Assembly: GCF_000275845.1 (NCBI RefSeq)
Contig: NW_006766883.1
Span: 1,325,163 to 1,389,162 of the forward strand
Reading direction: 5' to 3'
Length of the DNA stretch: 64,000 nt
From: Dichomitus squalens LYAD-421 SS1
Taxonomy: Eukaryota; Basidiomycota; Agaricomycetes; Polyporales; Polyporaceae
Below the pieces are notes generated by a model. That model worked only from the letters and a program-made list of their open reading frames with translations. It did not search any database and was not told the DNA's origin. Positions 1 to 12,056 of this stretch are shown one piece after another (positions within the stretch are counted from its first letter, which is position 1; each line of letters opens with the position of its first letter). Made by a program: the position numbers and the translations under genes.

Positions 1-1918
1 AGGCGGCTGCCTCAGGGTCGGCCAATCTCATTCGTCTCTCGGCCACGTTGATGTGCCTCACTGGGTCAATGTCACGCCGTGCTGCCGGACCGAGCTCTCC
101 GCGAACATAAGTAGATAAGTATATAACGCGATATGGCCCTACCCCGCGAGTTGTTTGTCGGCTTCCCCACACTTGAGTTTGTGAAGAGATGATCTACAAT
201 CCGTTCCAATGATACCCCCGCCCCAACCCAAACAGCCTCCGGCATTACCACATCGCAAAGTTTGCTAACGCTCATTGCGGTCCACCGATGGACGCGTGCG
301 CAAGCCGTTCACATGGACTGCTTGTAGCGCCACCTGCCGGGCCCGGCTCGTACGCCACGTTCGTCGACATTGACACCACAGGGTCGACATTGACACCACA
401 GGGTCGACATTGACACCACAGGGCCAGCGTTAGCTCATGCTCAGCAACCCGCTTGGCACGACGCAAACACCCCTAGGGGCGTTGTGACCGCACCAGCAAT
501 AGACTTTCGGTGCCGCAGGAACGCACCAGAACCCTAGAAGCCCGGGCGTCGGGGCGCGCCGTCCACAGGCATGGAAACCCCTGCGCGTACCTCAGCGCGG
601 AGGGGGTTAAAGAGACCGGCTCCGAAGTCGTTTCACGGATAGTTCCTTTAATGCGTGCGGTTGTGGACAGCTGAACGCGACCGCCGTGCTTGTTCGGAAG
701 AATGGAGAAAAATTTACTGCACAACATTCAAAACGGGCACATCCTGGGACGCTGGGACGGGCTGCGCCGAGTGCGGTGCGAACTCTATGATGTCCCAGCG
801 AATCATCCTTGCAGACATCAATAGCTCTATACGCGCGTGTAACGCCGAAACAACCACTCTCAGACGCGTCGGTCCTAAAGAATAGCGTACTCACTACCGA
901 GTCATCGGAAACTCGGCGTCGAGAGGAAGACAATAGCAAATCTGCATCTTCGCATTGTGAATTAGGCAACTGTTGGGCCAGAAGCGGCGAAGCAGATGCT
1001 TCGCCTTTAGCACTCATCATCTTCCCATAACATGACTTGCTGCCGTGAGACTAACCGGCACAAGCAGGTCAGCACCGGCGTTCGACCCTTGGCCACATGC
1101 AAGGCTGACAGATGATCGACAGTCCTTGTTCACGAGAGTCTGCACGTGTGGATGCAGTACGCTCAAGGCCCCTGCGACGCCACATGAGCGCGGTCCCACC
1201 CGGACGTGCACAACGAGCGTTGTGGCCGATTGGAAGTACTCTCGTAAAAGACGCAATAGAGCACAGGGGCCATCAGGCGTACTGCTCGCAACACCCAACC
1301 TTCAATCAGAGCGTCCTGATAGAACATTCGGCACCCCTAATCGGGGCAATCTATGTCTGAAGTCCCGGACTCAATCAAGCCACCACCGACGGCGGAGATC
1401 CAGGCAACTCGACGGTTGTACGTCAAGATCGAGCGGCAATACAACTTACCGTATAACCCCCGTTCGTCAGTGCGCGGGGGCACATTTGAGACACGAAGAA
1501 GGGACTATTGGCGCCGAAAAGGTGGCCATAGCGGCGCGCCACGGACGTAAAGAGGCCTGAATGTATATACTGTATGGCAGACAGAAAAAGGGCCAAGTGA
1601 ATTCGGACGCCGCTGGTGGCCGCCAGGGAAAATCCGTACAAGGACTGCGAACGCGGTCAACTGCACTGCTCGAAAGATGGTATCTGTCCACTAGAATATA
1701 TAAATAGGCGGAGATATCAGCGTTGGATCCCACAAGGATATCACTTGCATTCACAGTAGACCACCCACTTGGAAGGCTGGCTACAAGAGGAATGCAAGGG
1801 GTTTGAGGCGATGATACCATATCTGAATATAAGGTACCTTGAGCGTTCATCTGTTACTGTTTCGTCTCATGCGCGAAGTACGGAGCAGTATCAGATCCCG
1901 ACGTACAACATCGTTTCG
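1..1918. other. gene-poor leading segment
   Basis: No protein family was recognised on either strand. The open frames here are short, lack introns with sensible continuation and show no domain-like composition. A tandem repeat lies at 363-422 and a TATA-like stretch near 1695-1705, but nothing downstream of it reads as a gene on the + strand. Confidence 0.5.
363..422. repeat. 20-bp unit repeated three times in tandem
   Basis: Three exact head-to-tail copies of the 20-mer GTCGACATTGACACCACAGG occupy 363-382, 383-402 and 403-422. The copies are identical, so the expansion is recent. It lies in a region with no recognised gene. Confidence 0.9.
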
Positions 1919-3025
1919 TCAGCCCAGTGACGCCCACACATCTTCTTCGTCGCGCTCCTGGGCCGCCTGCACTGCTCGCGGCATGTCCGACATCGGCGCG
2001 CGTTGCGGGTGCTCCTCGCCAGCATCGAAGACGACATCGCTCCGTATTAATGGTCGTGCAAGCTCGCCCGCATCCTCCTCGTCCTCCATGTCGATGTCCA
2101 TAGTGAACCCACCTCTCCGAGGGGCAGAGAGGTCGATTGGTTTGGGGCGCGTGAATATTGATTGGCCAGATCTGTGAGCGGCAGTCTGTGAGCGACTAGC
2201 GACACCAAAAACACAATGGAAAAGGTCCGAGATAAGGTGCGCGGGTCGCGCGCGGAGAAAGCGGTTGGGGAGACGTTAGCATCAGAAGGAGTACGTACTG
2301 CCGCATAACCGTGGCGAGACGGCCGAACTGAAGCACATTCCGGGCGACGAGAAGCAAAGTATCGATGAGTTCTTCTTCTTTGCTTGTATTGCCGCATCCG
2401 GAGAAGAATATGACGAGAAGGGTGATGACGCAGAACGCGGTCATGACCAAGTCCATGACATTCCAGAGGGACTTCCAGAATTGCTAATGGGGCGAGTTAG
2501 GCCGGACGACACCAGACATCATGAGAGAAAACCCACCCGGCCGAATGCCACGAATCGGATCCCAACCTCAAGAATCATTGCGGCATTGATGATGAATTCC
2601 AGGATGTAGAAGGGCAGCGTGGGACACTCGTTGACCAAACTCAGGACGACTGTTGTAATCGAGAGCGCCGCCATGGCGAGGTATAGGATGATGTATGTCT
2701 GGGAGTGGACAAAACGATTCGCGATGTTTTTTGTGATTTCATCCTTGGTCATAGAGTATATGGAACGGGTAGGCCTGCAGGGTCAAGTGGGGGAGAAGCC
2801 AAGCATGCTATTAGGTGTCCATGAGTTGGCAGGGCCTCGTACTACAGGCGGTACGTACGTTGCCGATACGCCATTAGTGAGAGGCTCGCCCTCGCCTGCC
2901 TCGAGATCGGATAGTCGTTGGTCGAGAGAAGAAGACATGAGTCCACGGGGCAAGGACGCGGCTCGAGGACGACGACTAGACATCACTATGTTATAGCGTT
3001 CCGCAGCGGCAGGCTCGGCATCCAT
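1919..3025 (-). CDS. voltage-sensor-domain membrane protein (ion-transport family, no pore)
   Basis: Four exons: 3025-2859, 2774-2537, 2483-2299 and 2171-1919, giving about 280 aa in frame. After a polar, Arg/Ser-rich N-terminus come four hydrophobic segments in the order of S1-S4. The S3 to S4 region includes FFSGC, then a positively spaced S4-like helix (VARNVLQFGRLATVMR). A short acidic cytoplasmic tail follows. No S5-pore-S6 module is present, so this is a stand-alone voltage-sensor-like protein of the ion-transport superfamily. It may conduct protons as Hv1 proteins do, act as a sensor, or be a subunit; the sequence does not decide. An internal ATG at 2983 is an alternative start. It is divergent from CWC25, with about 150 bp between the starts. 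Confidence 0.75.
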
Positions 3026-3178
3026 GTTCCTATCTCGGTAAACAGCCACAAACAGCGCTTATTCGCTCACTTGCCTTCGTGCTGCGACGTCCAACTTGGT
3101 TGTTGCTGACTCCGCGCGTCCTCCCTGCTACTCGGTTTATACCTCTTTTCACCGTCGTACTCACCAACACTAGTCAAT

Positions 3179-4583
3179 ATGGGTGGCGGAGACTTGAACA
3201 TGAAGAAGTCGTGGCACCCGCTCCTGTTGAAAAACCAGGAGCGGGTGTGGCTCGAGGAGAAGAAAGCGGTACGTCTCATGCCTTCCTGTATCGTGAACAG
3301 CCATTCTTACGCATGTAGTCTAGCTCGAAGAGAAGAAGAAGCTTGATCAGCTGCGCAAGGAGAAGGAGGAGGAACGTCAGCTGCAAGAGCTGCAAAGGCT
3401 GCAGGAAGAGCAGACAGGGAAGAAGAGGCAGGATAAGCTAGATTGGATGTATGCCACCCCGGCGACTGGGAGCGGTCAGAACCAGAATGAGCTGGAAGAC
3501 TATCTTCTGGGCAAGAAGCGGGTCGACAAGATCCTCACAGCAGACGAGAATGAAAAGGTACGCTCGGGTTCTACGAGTCAGCTCTGCCGGTGCTCATAAT
3601 CCTTTCTCTCCACCACGACATGACAGATTGGTGCTGCACACAAGAACTTCATTGCTACTCAATTCGCCAATTCTGCGCGCGATACCGCTGCGAAGGTCCG
3701 CGAAGATCCCCTTCTTGCCATCAAGCAGCAGGAGCAGGCAGCGTACCAGGCCCTCATGTCCAACCCTCTCCGCCTTCGTGAGCTGCAGGAGCGCACCGGT
3801 ATCAAACCAAAAAAGGAGAAGAAAGACAAGAAGGAGAAGAAGCACAAGGACCGCAAGGGCAAGAACAGGGCGGCGCGCTCACCTTCACCATACGATGACC
3901 GGGATAGGCAGCGTTCTGCCTCGAGGGATCGCTATTCCCGCAAACGTTCGCCTAGCCCCTACTCCCGTCGTTCTCGTTCACCCGCTCCTACGCGTTCACG
4001 CTACGAGGACGATCGCCGCGATGATCACTATTCAAGTCGCCGCGGTCGGAGCCGTGACCGCACCCCAGACCGCGAACGCGATAGCCGGAGACGGTCTGCC
4101 GAGGAAGGGAAGGTCATGACTTGGCCACGCTCAGACGAGTCAGACGACAACGGATATGTGCCCCGTCGTGCGCCCAGCCGTAGCCCCATTGCACGTCCAG
4201 ACGATTACGACAACAGGAAGCGAAGACGGACCTTGAGTCGTAGCCCCCGCCGATCCGATCCTGCACCTCCGAAGCGGACTCGTACGAGTCCTCCACCTCC
4301 TCGATCGTCCACGAGGCTCAATGACGCCTCGGAGGACCGCGCAGCACGGCTTGCCGCCATGTCTTCTAATGCCGCCTCACTCACAAACGAGCGCCGTGAG
4401 CACCTGACGAAGCTGCTCGAACGGGAGAAGGAGGAGGCTGAGGCCGAAGAACGTGCACGAGCGAAGTCAAAGGGCATGGGTGGGTTCCTTAGTCACGAAC
4501 AGAAGAAGGTTTTCGGGGGTGCCGGCGGTCTGGAGGATCGCATCAAGCGAGGGCGAGGACAAATGCGTGTGGAGGCGGATTAG
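3179..4583 (+). CDS. CWC25: pre-mRNA-splicing factor CWC25
   Basis: Three exons: 3179-3268, 3324-3557 and 3627-4583, giving 426 aa. The protein opens [14 protein letters not shown], the hallmark N-terminus of the CWC25/CIR-N family. A charged coiled coil rich in EEKKK and KEKEEE follows, then the YATPATG and LGKKRVD blocks, which are also conserved. The rest is a long Lys/Arg/Ser-rich tail with RS-like dipeptides, typical of nuclear splicing proteins. In yeast, Cwc25 acts after Prp2 to promote the first transesterification in the spliceosome. The C-terminus ends with a conserved-looking HEQKKVFGG motif. Confidence 0.93.
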
Positions 4584-5226
4584 TCCTTCGCGTCTAGATA
4601 GGAGAGTATCCGTGGACTTTGTACAGTATGTTCGTACACGGTGTACGATGTTATGCTTTAACTCACTGGAGATGTTTGCAACCTCAACTACTTCTGCGTA
4701 TGCAGACGCGTATGACGATTCGCCTGGCGAACTATCGAACGGCAGTCAAGAAGTTTGGCGGCACATGTTACTTGTGCCCGTTGTCCCAAGACATGCCTAG
4801 AGCATGACAGCGGGTTCACCAACCTTCGCGCGCGTTTGTTTGCAGAGAAAGTGGATAGTCAATCCTTGACTGGAGTAGAATCTTTTGCGATCATGTCCGT
4901 GGAGGTTAGTATGACCGACATTTCCTCGGCCGGGCATAATCAAGCGTTGCTCATTGGGCGCTACCAGGCACGTCCGAACCTAGGAAGGAAAGGCGCTGTC
5001 ACGATCGGAGGGAGAAGCCGACGGCCGAGGGTTGTGTTGGGTCCCGATATAGGCGGCACGTAGTTCGCGAGTCGATGACATACGGCATGTGTTCTCTGTG
5101 AGAGAATACGCTCTCATGAGCGGCCCAGGGCACTCATAAGAGCCTTCTTATTTGTCGAAGCCGCTTTGCTCCCATACCCTCATGACCAGGGCTTGAGAGC
5201 ACTCCTCCTCACCCATTAACGCCTAG
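4584..5226. other. intergenic, CWC25 to MFS transporter
   Basis: About 640 bp between two genes on the same strand. No domain-bearing frame was seen. It presumably holds the CWC25 3' UTR and the transporter promoter, but no firm element can be named. Confidence 0.4.
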
Positions 5227-7296
5227 ATGACGACAGCTGCTGAGCAAACGCCTCAGCCTAGGTTAAAAAGCGGACTACAGAACGACCTTGACGATCATAC
5301 AACCATCCACGACTCACCTTTCCCAGACCGAGAGGATAACAAAGCATCTGGTATGTCTACTAGCATCTGTTACCGCTATATCTCGGACCAAACTCACATC
5401 GACGCATCTAGGTGCCGAGGAAAAACCGTCACCGCATATTCCACATCCAACATCCAAACCCTATAGCATCTATAACGCTAAGGAGAAATGGTTTATTGTT
5501 GCGGTGACCGCATTTGCCGCTATGTTCAGGTAATGTCTTGCTACAATCCTTCTGTAAATCCCGAGCTGACTCAGTTCTCTGCAGCCCTCTGACGGCGAAC
5601 ATCTACTTCCCAGCGATACCTACCATTGCTGCAGCTTTCAAGGAACCTGTAGAGTTGATCAACTTGACCGTCACCGTATACATGGTCGTCCAAGGAATCT
5701 GTGGGTACCGTCTGCTACTGCCTGGTGCTCGTTCACCGTTCACGCACGCTTCCCTCAATAGCACCCATGCTTTGGGGCACCATGTCTGACCGATGGGGAA
5801 GACGTCCGATGTTCGTTGGTTGCATGATCGTACTATCGTTATCATGTGTCGGACTCGCGCTCGTGCCCACAGACGCCTACTGGGGTCTCATGCTCCTCCG
5901 GTGCTTGCAGGCACTGGGGTCTGCCAGCACAATAGCACTCGGTGAGTCTTTGGCTCGTAGCCAGCGTGGTCTGTGAAAAGTAAGTTGATCTAGACCACAA
6001 CAGGCGCAGGAGTAATTGCGGACATTGCTGCGCCGGCGGAACGGGGCAGCTACTTTGGAATGTGGAACATCGGCCCGATGGTTGGTCCATGTGTGGGTCC
6101 GGTACTGGGTGGTGTCCTGGCAGATAAACTGGGATGGAGGTATGGTCCTCTATCACACGCGTTACGGGCTCTCTTACAAAGCTCATCTTCCGCTCTCAGG
6201 TCTATCTTCTGGTTCTTGATGATCTCCTCCGCAGTCTGCGCGGTGGTTATGATTCTGTAAGTCGTTTCCCCTCCAGTGACACACGCTTAACTGAAAGGAG
6301 AGCCAGCTTGCTTCCGGAGACGCTTCGTGCTATTTGTGGCGATGGAAGTGTACCTCCACCGAAGGCGTACATGCCCATCATCCCGATCATCGGAAGGAAG
6401 AAGCAGGAGCCGGACTACTCAACTAGAGGGTCTCGCAGGGGCTTCGCGAACCCACTTCTACTGTTCCTCTACCCCGACGTGGTGCTCATACTCTTCTTCA
6501 ACGCGCTCGTATACTCAGAGTTCTATGCCGTCACCGCGACCATCTCGACGCTCTTCCTGGATACCTACCCGTTCCTGAACGAGACGGACGCCGGGCTCTG
6601 CTTTCTCGGCATCGGCGGCGGCATGCTCGTCGGTGGGGTTGCTATGGGCAAGTTGCTCGACGCAGACTACCAGCGCGTGAAGAGGAAGATCATCCGTAAA
6701 ATGGAGCAGGATCCCGAGAACAAGCTGAACGCTGCGGATGCCACCAAGGACGAATACTTTCCCATTGAGTACGCTCGCCTTCGGACGGTACCTGCCTTCT
6801 TCGCCGTCTTCGTGATCGCCTGCATCGGTTACGGCTGGTGCCTGCATTCCTCTGTCAACATCGCGGGTCCTCTCATTCTGCAGATCATCAGTGAGTGCTC
6901 TACCGTCGTCCCACTGCGACGGTTCTGTTCTGACTTCTGGCTTAGTCGGCTGGGTCACCGTGTCCCTTATGAACGGTGCTCAAACACTCATCATCGACCT
7001 AGCGCCACAGCACGGCTCTGCTATCACGGCATGCGTACGCCGTCCTGATCATCTAACATATGTCGTCTTGTACTGACCGGAAACCGCAGAACAACCTGGT
7101 CCGCTGCAGCCTGGGTGCTGTGTATGTTTCTGTGATTGACCTCATTCTGAAGCGTCTTGGGACCGGGTGGACATACGTCCTTCTTTCTGGCATCTGTATC
7201 GTCTTCTCGCCGACCTACTGGATTCTGATCAAGTATGGGCCCAGATGGAGGGCCCAACGGCGTGCTCGCCGGCAAGCGGCTGAAGCTGTGAAATAG
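5227..7296 (+). CDS. MFS transporter, DHA1 drug:H+ antiporter type
   Basis: Nine exons: 5227-5350, 5412-5529, 5585-5700, 5762-5941, 6004-6139, 6200-6256, 6298-6890, 6946-7034 and 7090-7296, giving 539 aa. A hydrophilic N-terminus of about 60 residues precedes 12 predicted helices. The MFS motif A appears as GTMSDRWGRRP between TM2 and TM3, and the antiporter motif C-like GPCVGPVLGG lies in TM5. A long cytoplasmic loop with RKKQEPDYSTRG separates the two halves. The overall layout is that of quinidine/polyamine-resistance (Qdr-like) exporters of the plasma membrane; the substrate cannot be deduced. It converges on the Zn2Cys6 regulator, with 351 bp between stop codons. Confidence 0.9.
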
Positions 7297-7647
7297 TGTC
7301 ATGATGGGTGGCTAATGAGGAACACCCGAGGAACGATTGCTTTGTGGGTTCACGTAGATGCGTACATACTAGCACATAACATATCGTCTCAGTAGTATTA
7401 GTGCCATATCTAGAGTACCACGTGACTACGATCAACCCTATCGCAGGCTCACATACACGACAATACACAAGGACTCAGGAGGTACATTACAAGTCTGGTG
7501 AGAGTACAGATACAGGCGGAGGCCTCGGGGATACAAGAAGGTGGTATCTGGGAAATAGATACACTAGAAGCGACATATGGCGACACCAGGGGAGGTCAAG
7601 GCGGGACTACTATCGAACTAACTAACCCATTGCGAACTACCATATAG
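7297..7647. other. convergent 3' intergenic region
   Basis: About 350 bp between the stop codons of the transporter and the transcription factor. Nothing beyond presumed 3' UTRs is visible. Confidence 0.4.
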
Positions 7648-10600
7648 TCATTGAGGAAGGGCGGGGTCAGGCGGCCGCCCGACCCCCGGCTGCGACGGTG
7701 CGTAGCGGTCGAAATTGAAGGATGGGTAGCTGACACCCTGAACGAAGTCCTGCGACATTTGGCCTTGATTGAACGTGAACGGCCCCTGCATGCTCTGCGG
7801 AAGCTGAGCGTGGGACGACGCTGGGATCGACGTAGGAGGATGCGGGGTGTAGCTGGGCAGGGTGCCGTACGACATGGGAGCACTCACGGGAGGTCCCTCC
7901 ACAGGAGCTGTCATTGCCATGGTCAGCTGGCTTGGCCACCACTGATAGCCTGGGTAGAAGGAAGTCGACGCCTGCGTGCTTGGCCCAGCCACCCCTGATG
8001 AATGCGCGGCCATACGTGCTTGTTGGGTATCCCAATCATTGCCCATGTTCGCAGTACCGCGGTAGCCTTCCAAGGGCGGCAAGACATACGCATCTTGCGC
8101 GTCGGAATTGCTGTAGCCGCCCACAGCGTCCTCGATGCTGCGTTTGTGTCGATGGACATTCGAGGGGTACTTCGATTTGTCCAAGTGGACTTTCGCGCCC
8201 TCCAACAATGTACGTAGACGAGTGGCCGTCGGCCAGGTTCTCTGTGTTACGACGATGAGACGCTAGGCAGATATGCGAGAGAAATTGGGGGCTAACCTCG
8301 ATCTGTTTGCACGCCTCGATACACCTTGTGAGACCAATGGATGCCTGAGGATCTGAGGGACGTCGCCCCACTTCGCCACGAGATAATGTTAGCAGCACAA
8401 CCAATCGCCTAGTGACTGCGCTACGTACGAGCAACAACATGCATGATGCTAGCCAAGGAGTGTAGCTCGTCAGCATGAGACGAAACAGACGAGAAGATTT
8501 GACGAACATACCCAGCACTCTGAAGAAAAATACACAGGAATGGAGGAGCCCTCTCGAGCCCAAACCGATTGCTGTACGTCTCCGCTGTGATCCCCGTTAG
8601 CGACACCGAGATCCACGAGATATGTGGGCAGGACTCACTCATGGAGCTCATATGTACAGCCGCTCCCGCGCATACATCGAATGCTTTGAGAGCTAACGGG
8701 TCGATTTGTAGGTTGGTTTCGTGCGCGCTCCTATTAGAGGTCGTAAGAAACTGCTGGATAGGACTGCAGACTGGCTCACGCGTCGTACGGGGGCAGGCTA
8801 TAGACGGAAATAATCAGCAAGTAGCACAACCGGAGACAAACTGAAATGTGCGTACAAAGCACGGTGAAGCAGCAGGACCGCTGTGTAATACTCGATGTGC
8901 AACATGAGAACATGAGGCAGTACGGTGGCGTGCCTGTCATTTGAGGGATAGCGGAGATCGTCTGGTAGTTCGATTAACCACTTGTTAAGACGGGACTCAA
9001 GCTCCTCGAAGAGGACTCGTCGAGGTGTGTTTGACGAGACTTGGACGGGATAGATCTTGTCCATGATATCGGTGATAATTATAGCTGTTGAATGTCAGTG
9101 GAAGGAACATGCATATACGAATAGAACATACATAAACGGCAAGCTTCTCTGAACGTCGTCATCAACTTGGCTTCTCGCGGAATAAAATCGGGGAGGACTC
9201 CTGGAGGATAGGGCTGCCACAACTCATTCTCATCATTCTATGCAAAATATAACGGTGAGACAGAGAATACAAGGCTCGAGTGAAGCATATACAGACCTCA
9301 TTGACGTCGAGGAGCGGCGTGGAATAGTCGTTCGCGCGGAAAGTGATGGGCCTTCCCAGCCATACAGCAGACAATCTACAATGAGAGTCAGGACCTGCGA
9401 GAGCGATAAGTGGGGAGCCAGAGTCGACCCACTTGTCCGAGATGCAACAAGACCACCAAATGTGCTTGCGTATTTGCTTCTCGACCTCCGTGAATACATA
9501 TTGCTTGCCGTCGGTCGTCCAGTTGTCGGCATTGCGGTTCATACCTAGATCGATGGCCTACAGAACGTGAACTTCAGGTGGACTACGTTGCACTGAGGAA
9601 GGACGTACCATGCGTAATGCCATGCCTGCGCTCATGTCAGATTAACACATAGAGCATTCGACGAAGCGGTACGGCGAGGAATGGACTCACCACTGTACAA
9701 CCAACCCTTGTCCATTGCGCCTGTTATCGTGTTCGTGAACATATCACAAAACCGCCTAGCATTGTACGCACCCATGCCAAATTCGCGGATCGCCAATAGT
9801 AGGAGCGCCTGACAAGTCGATGGCCGACTACTCTGATATTTCCGGTCTATGACGGCATGAGCCAAGCAGTGGTAATGGCGCAGCATATGACGTGCTTACC
9901 GAGCAGTTTGTGTGCATCCTGAGCATATTGTTGACCAGCAAACGAGAGGTTGTCGCCTCGCGTTGGCTGGTATTCGCTTCTGCTCGAGTACCGTGCCGCA
10001 ATCGCGAACATGGCAAGCAGCAACATCTTGCAAGGGCGTTGCATCGGTGTGCGGATAAGTGGATTGCCCGACTGGATCGCCGCTGGAGCGTCGAGAACGC
10101 TGATCCAAACATCGCCGTCAGTTTCAATCTATACATATATAGCGATTACGCCGGCACGAACTCGTTGGACAGGTAAAGCTACCTGCACAAGGGAGCAGTG
10201 CAACAACGACGGAATAGCATACCTGGCATGATAGTTCTGCAAGAAATCTTGCTTGTGAATGACCGGGAAGAACGGGTGAACGTATGCAAAATAGAGTTCA
10301 AGAAGATATTTCTGCGTCTCGGGAGAAGGCATCTCAACCTCGACGTCGTCCTCTTCATGTAAAGGATCCTGTTGCGGATTCTCGCTTCCCGTGAACTTCC
10401 TGAACGAAAAGCAGACCTCAGTGGTGGCGCACGTAGCTGGAATCGTGGACGCACCAGATCCTCTGGATTTGCTGATTGTCACTATCTTTCCTAGTACTGC
10501 TCTGCGCGAGCAACGGAAGTCCGGACGCGGGACCATGATAACGGAACTGAAGAAGGGGCTCATGTCAGGACAGCGTTTCATTCACATACGGAAGGACGAA

Positions 10601-11787
10601 CCTCTTTGTTCTCATCCACAGAGAGATGACCAAACGCCTCAGCGGTCTCTTCTATGTCTCCGACGTCAGCTGACGGCGCTAATGAGAGGTCAGCGAATCT
10701 CATATGGCTACAACATGTACCGAAGGCGTACGCGTAGCATCGGGCAGAGTATACAAGCCGTCCCAATTCTGTTGCTGGATGGGCCTTGCGTAAGGATTGT
10801 CGAGTCTCCTCCGCGTCCTCGAATAGTCGGCTACCCCACCTCCAGTAGACGAAGACGACCGAGAGATGGGGCTGACGGGAGTCGATATGTACGCCCACTG
10901 ATTGCTTTGCGCCAGTCTGCGAGCCAGATGCTCTTGCCACTCTCTCGTAGGGGTGGCGGACCCAGTCGGATCTTCGGAAGTCAGTCAGGAGAGGTGCATG
11001 TGGAGTGTGAAGGGAACCTATGTACCTTGAGAGACAATTTCTCGCGATACACGAGATTGTCGGCGGGAACGTCTATCGTCTCGTAGAGGTGTATGTTCGG
11101 GTACTTCTATGAGGGACGAGTAGAAGCTTTCGCTGGTCGGCTGCCCATGTTGCATCCGATTCCTTAGGCCCTAGAGATGCGGTTAGGTGGACGATGGACG
11201 GAAATCAATGTGAAACGAACGTATGGCCCAGCCTGGACACGGTCAAGAATCGCGCTGGCGAAGGGGTCGTTACGGAGATCGGCAATGATGTCCTGGGCGC
11301 GAGGCGACTCCATGATGGTGGCGAGAATGCATTCGACCTGATGCCATCGCTGTTCGATGGAGTGGATGTAGCCCTTTGGAGGCCCTCGCTTGAAGCTAGG
11401 TCCTGCAGGTGTGCTTCAGGATCCGGCGTCGGAAGCATGCGCCAAAAGGGGAGCTGGAGCATACCTTGGAATGTACAGGCTTCGGGTCGATCTTGTGTCA
11501 GCAAAAATGGATAAGGTTGTCGCAGCGCAAGACTCACGTGTATTTGCGACTTCACAATTCTTACACCTATCGTCTGAACCAGGTTCGCACTTGCTTTTGA
11601 TCCTTCTGCACCTATCACAGGCTGGGGGCGTGGAAGGCGTCAGGCACGGAGCGGGACAAAGATGGTACGGGTACGTACCTCTGGTGCCACGCTTAATTCC
11701 TGGCTGTTTGCTAGAGCCAGGTTCGTTAGGGAACTCGTCTTCTTCGGAGAGACTCAGGGAGGCATGATGGTCTTGAACGGAGGACAT
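7648..11787 (-). CDS. Zn2Cys6 fungal transcription factor with middle homology region
   Basis: This is a many-exon gene. The 5' exons are 11787-11679, 11621-11538, a 15-nt exon at 11479-11465, and one starting at 11402; the remaining internal boundaries were not all fixed. The binuclear cluster reads CDRCRRIKSKC, seven residues, CKNC, six residues, C, and is followed by the linker GPSFKRGPPKGY and a short coiled coil (IEQRWHQVE). Downstream pieces such as LFEELESRLNKWLIELPDDL and YYTAVLLLHRAL are typical of the fungal-specific middle homology region found in xylanolytic-activator-like regulators. The C-terminus (8208-7648) is Pro/Ser/Gln-rich and likely activating. It is a nuclear DNA-binding regulator; its targets are unknown. 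It is divergent from REV7, with about 270 bp between starts. Confidence 0.85.
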
Positions 11788-12056
11788 GACGGACGGAGAC
11801 AGACGGGGCGCGTGTTGAGTGGTGGCAGAGAGGGCAGACAGTGTGTGCGAACCCGCTGACAGCCTTGCATGGCGAGCAACTCTGAGAATGACATCACCGG
11901 GAGGTGGGCTGCGTTACGGAACCTCAGCTTGAACCTACTCCCAACCCCGGCTCCGAGTCTGCCACATGTGGAGCGTTACCCGCCCACGTGGCCGCGCTCC
12001 CAGCCGCGACTCGACGCGACTCGTCCTCTCCTCGACCACGACTAGCCGTATGATGC

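Noticed and set aside
607..1560. Overlapping frames of 130-170 codons on both strands
   Set aside because: No family resemblance, mutually overlapping, and some start at non-ATG codons. Not supported as genes.
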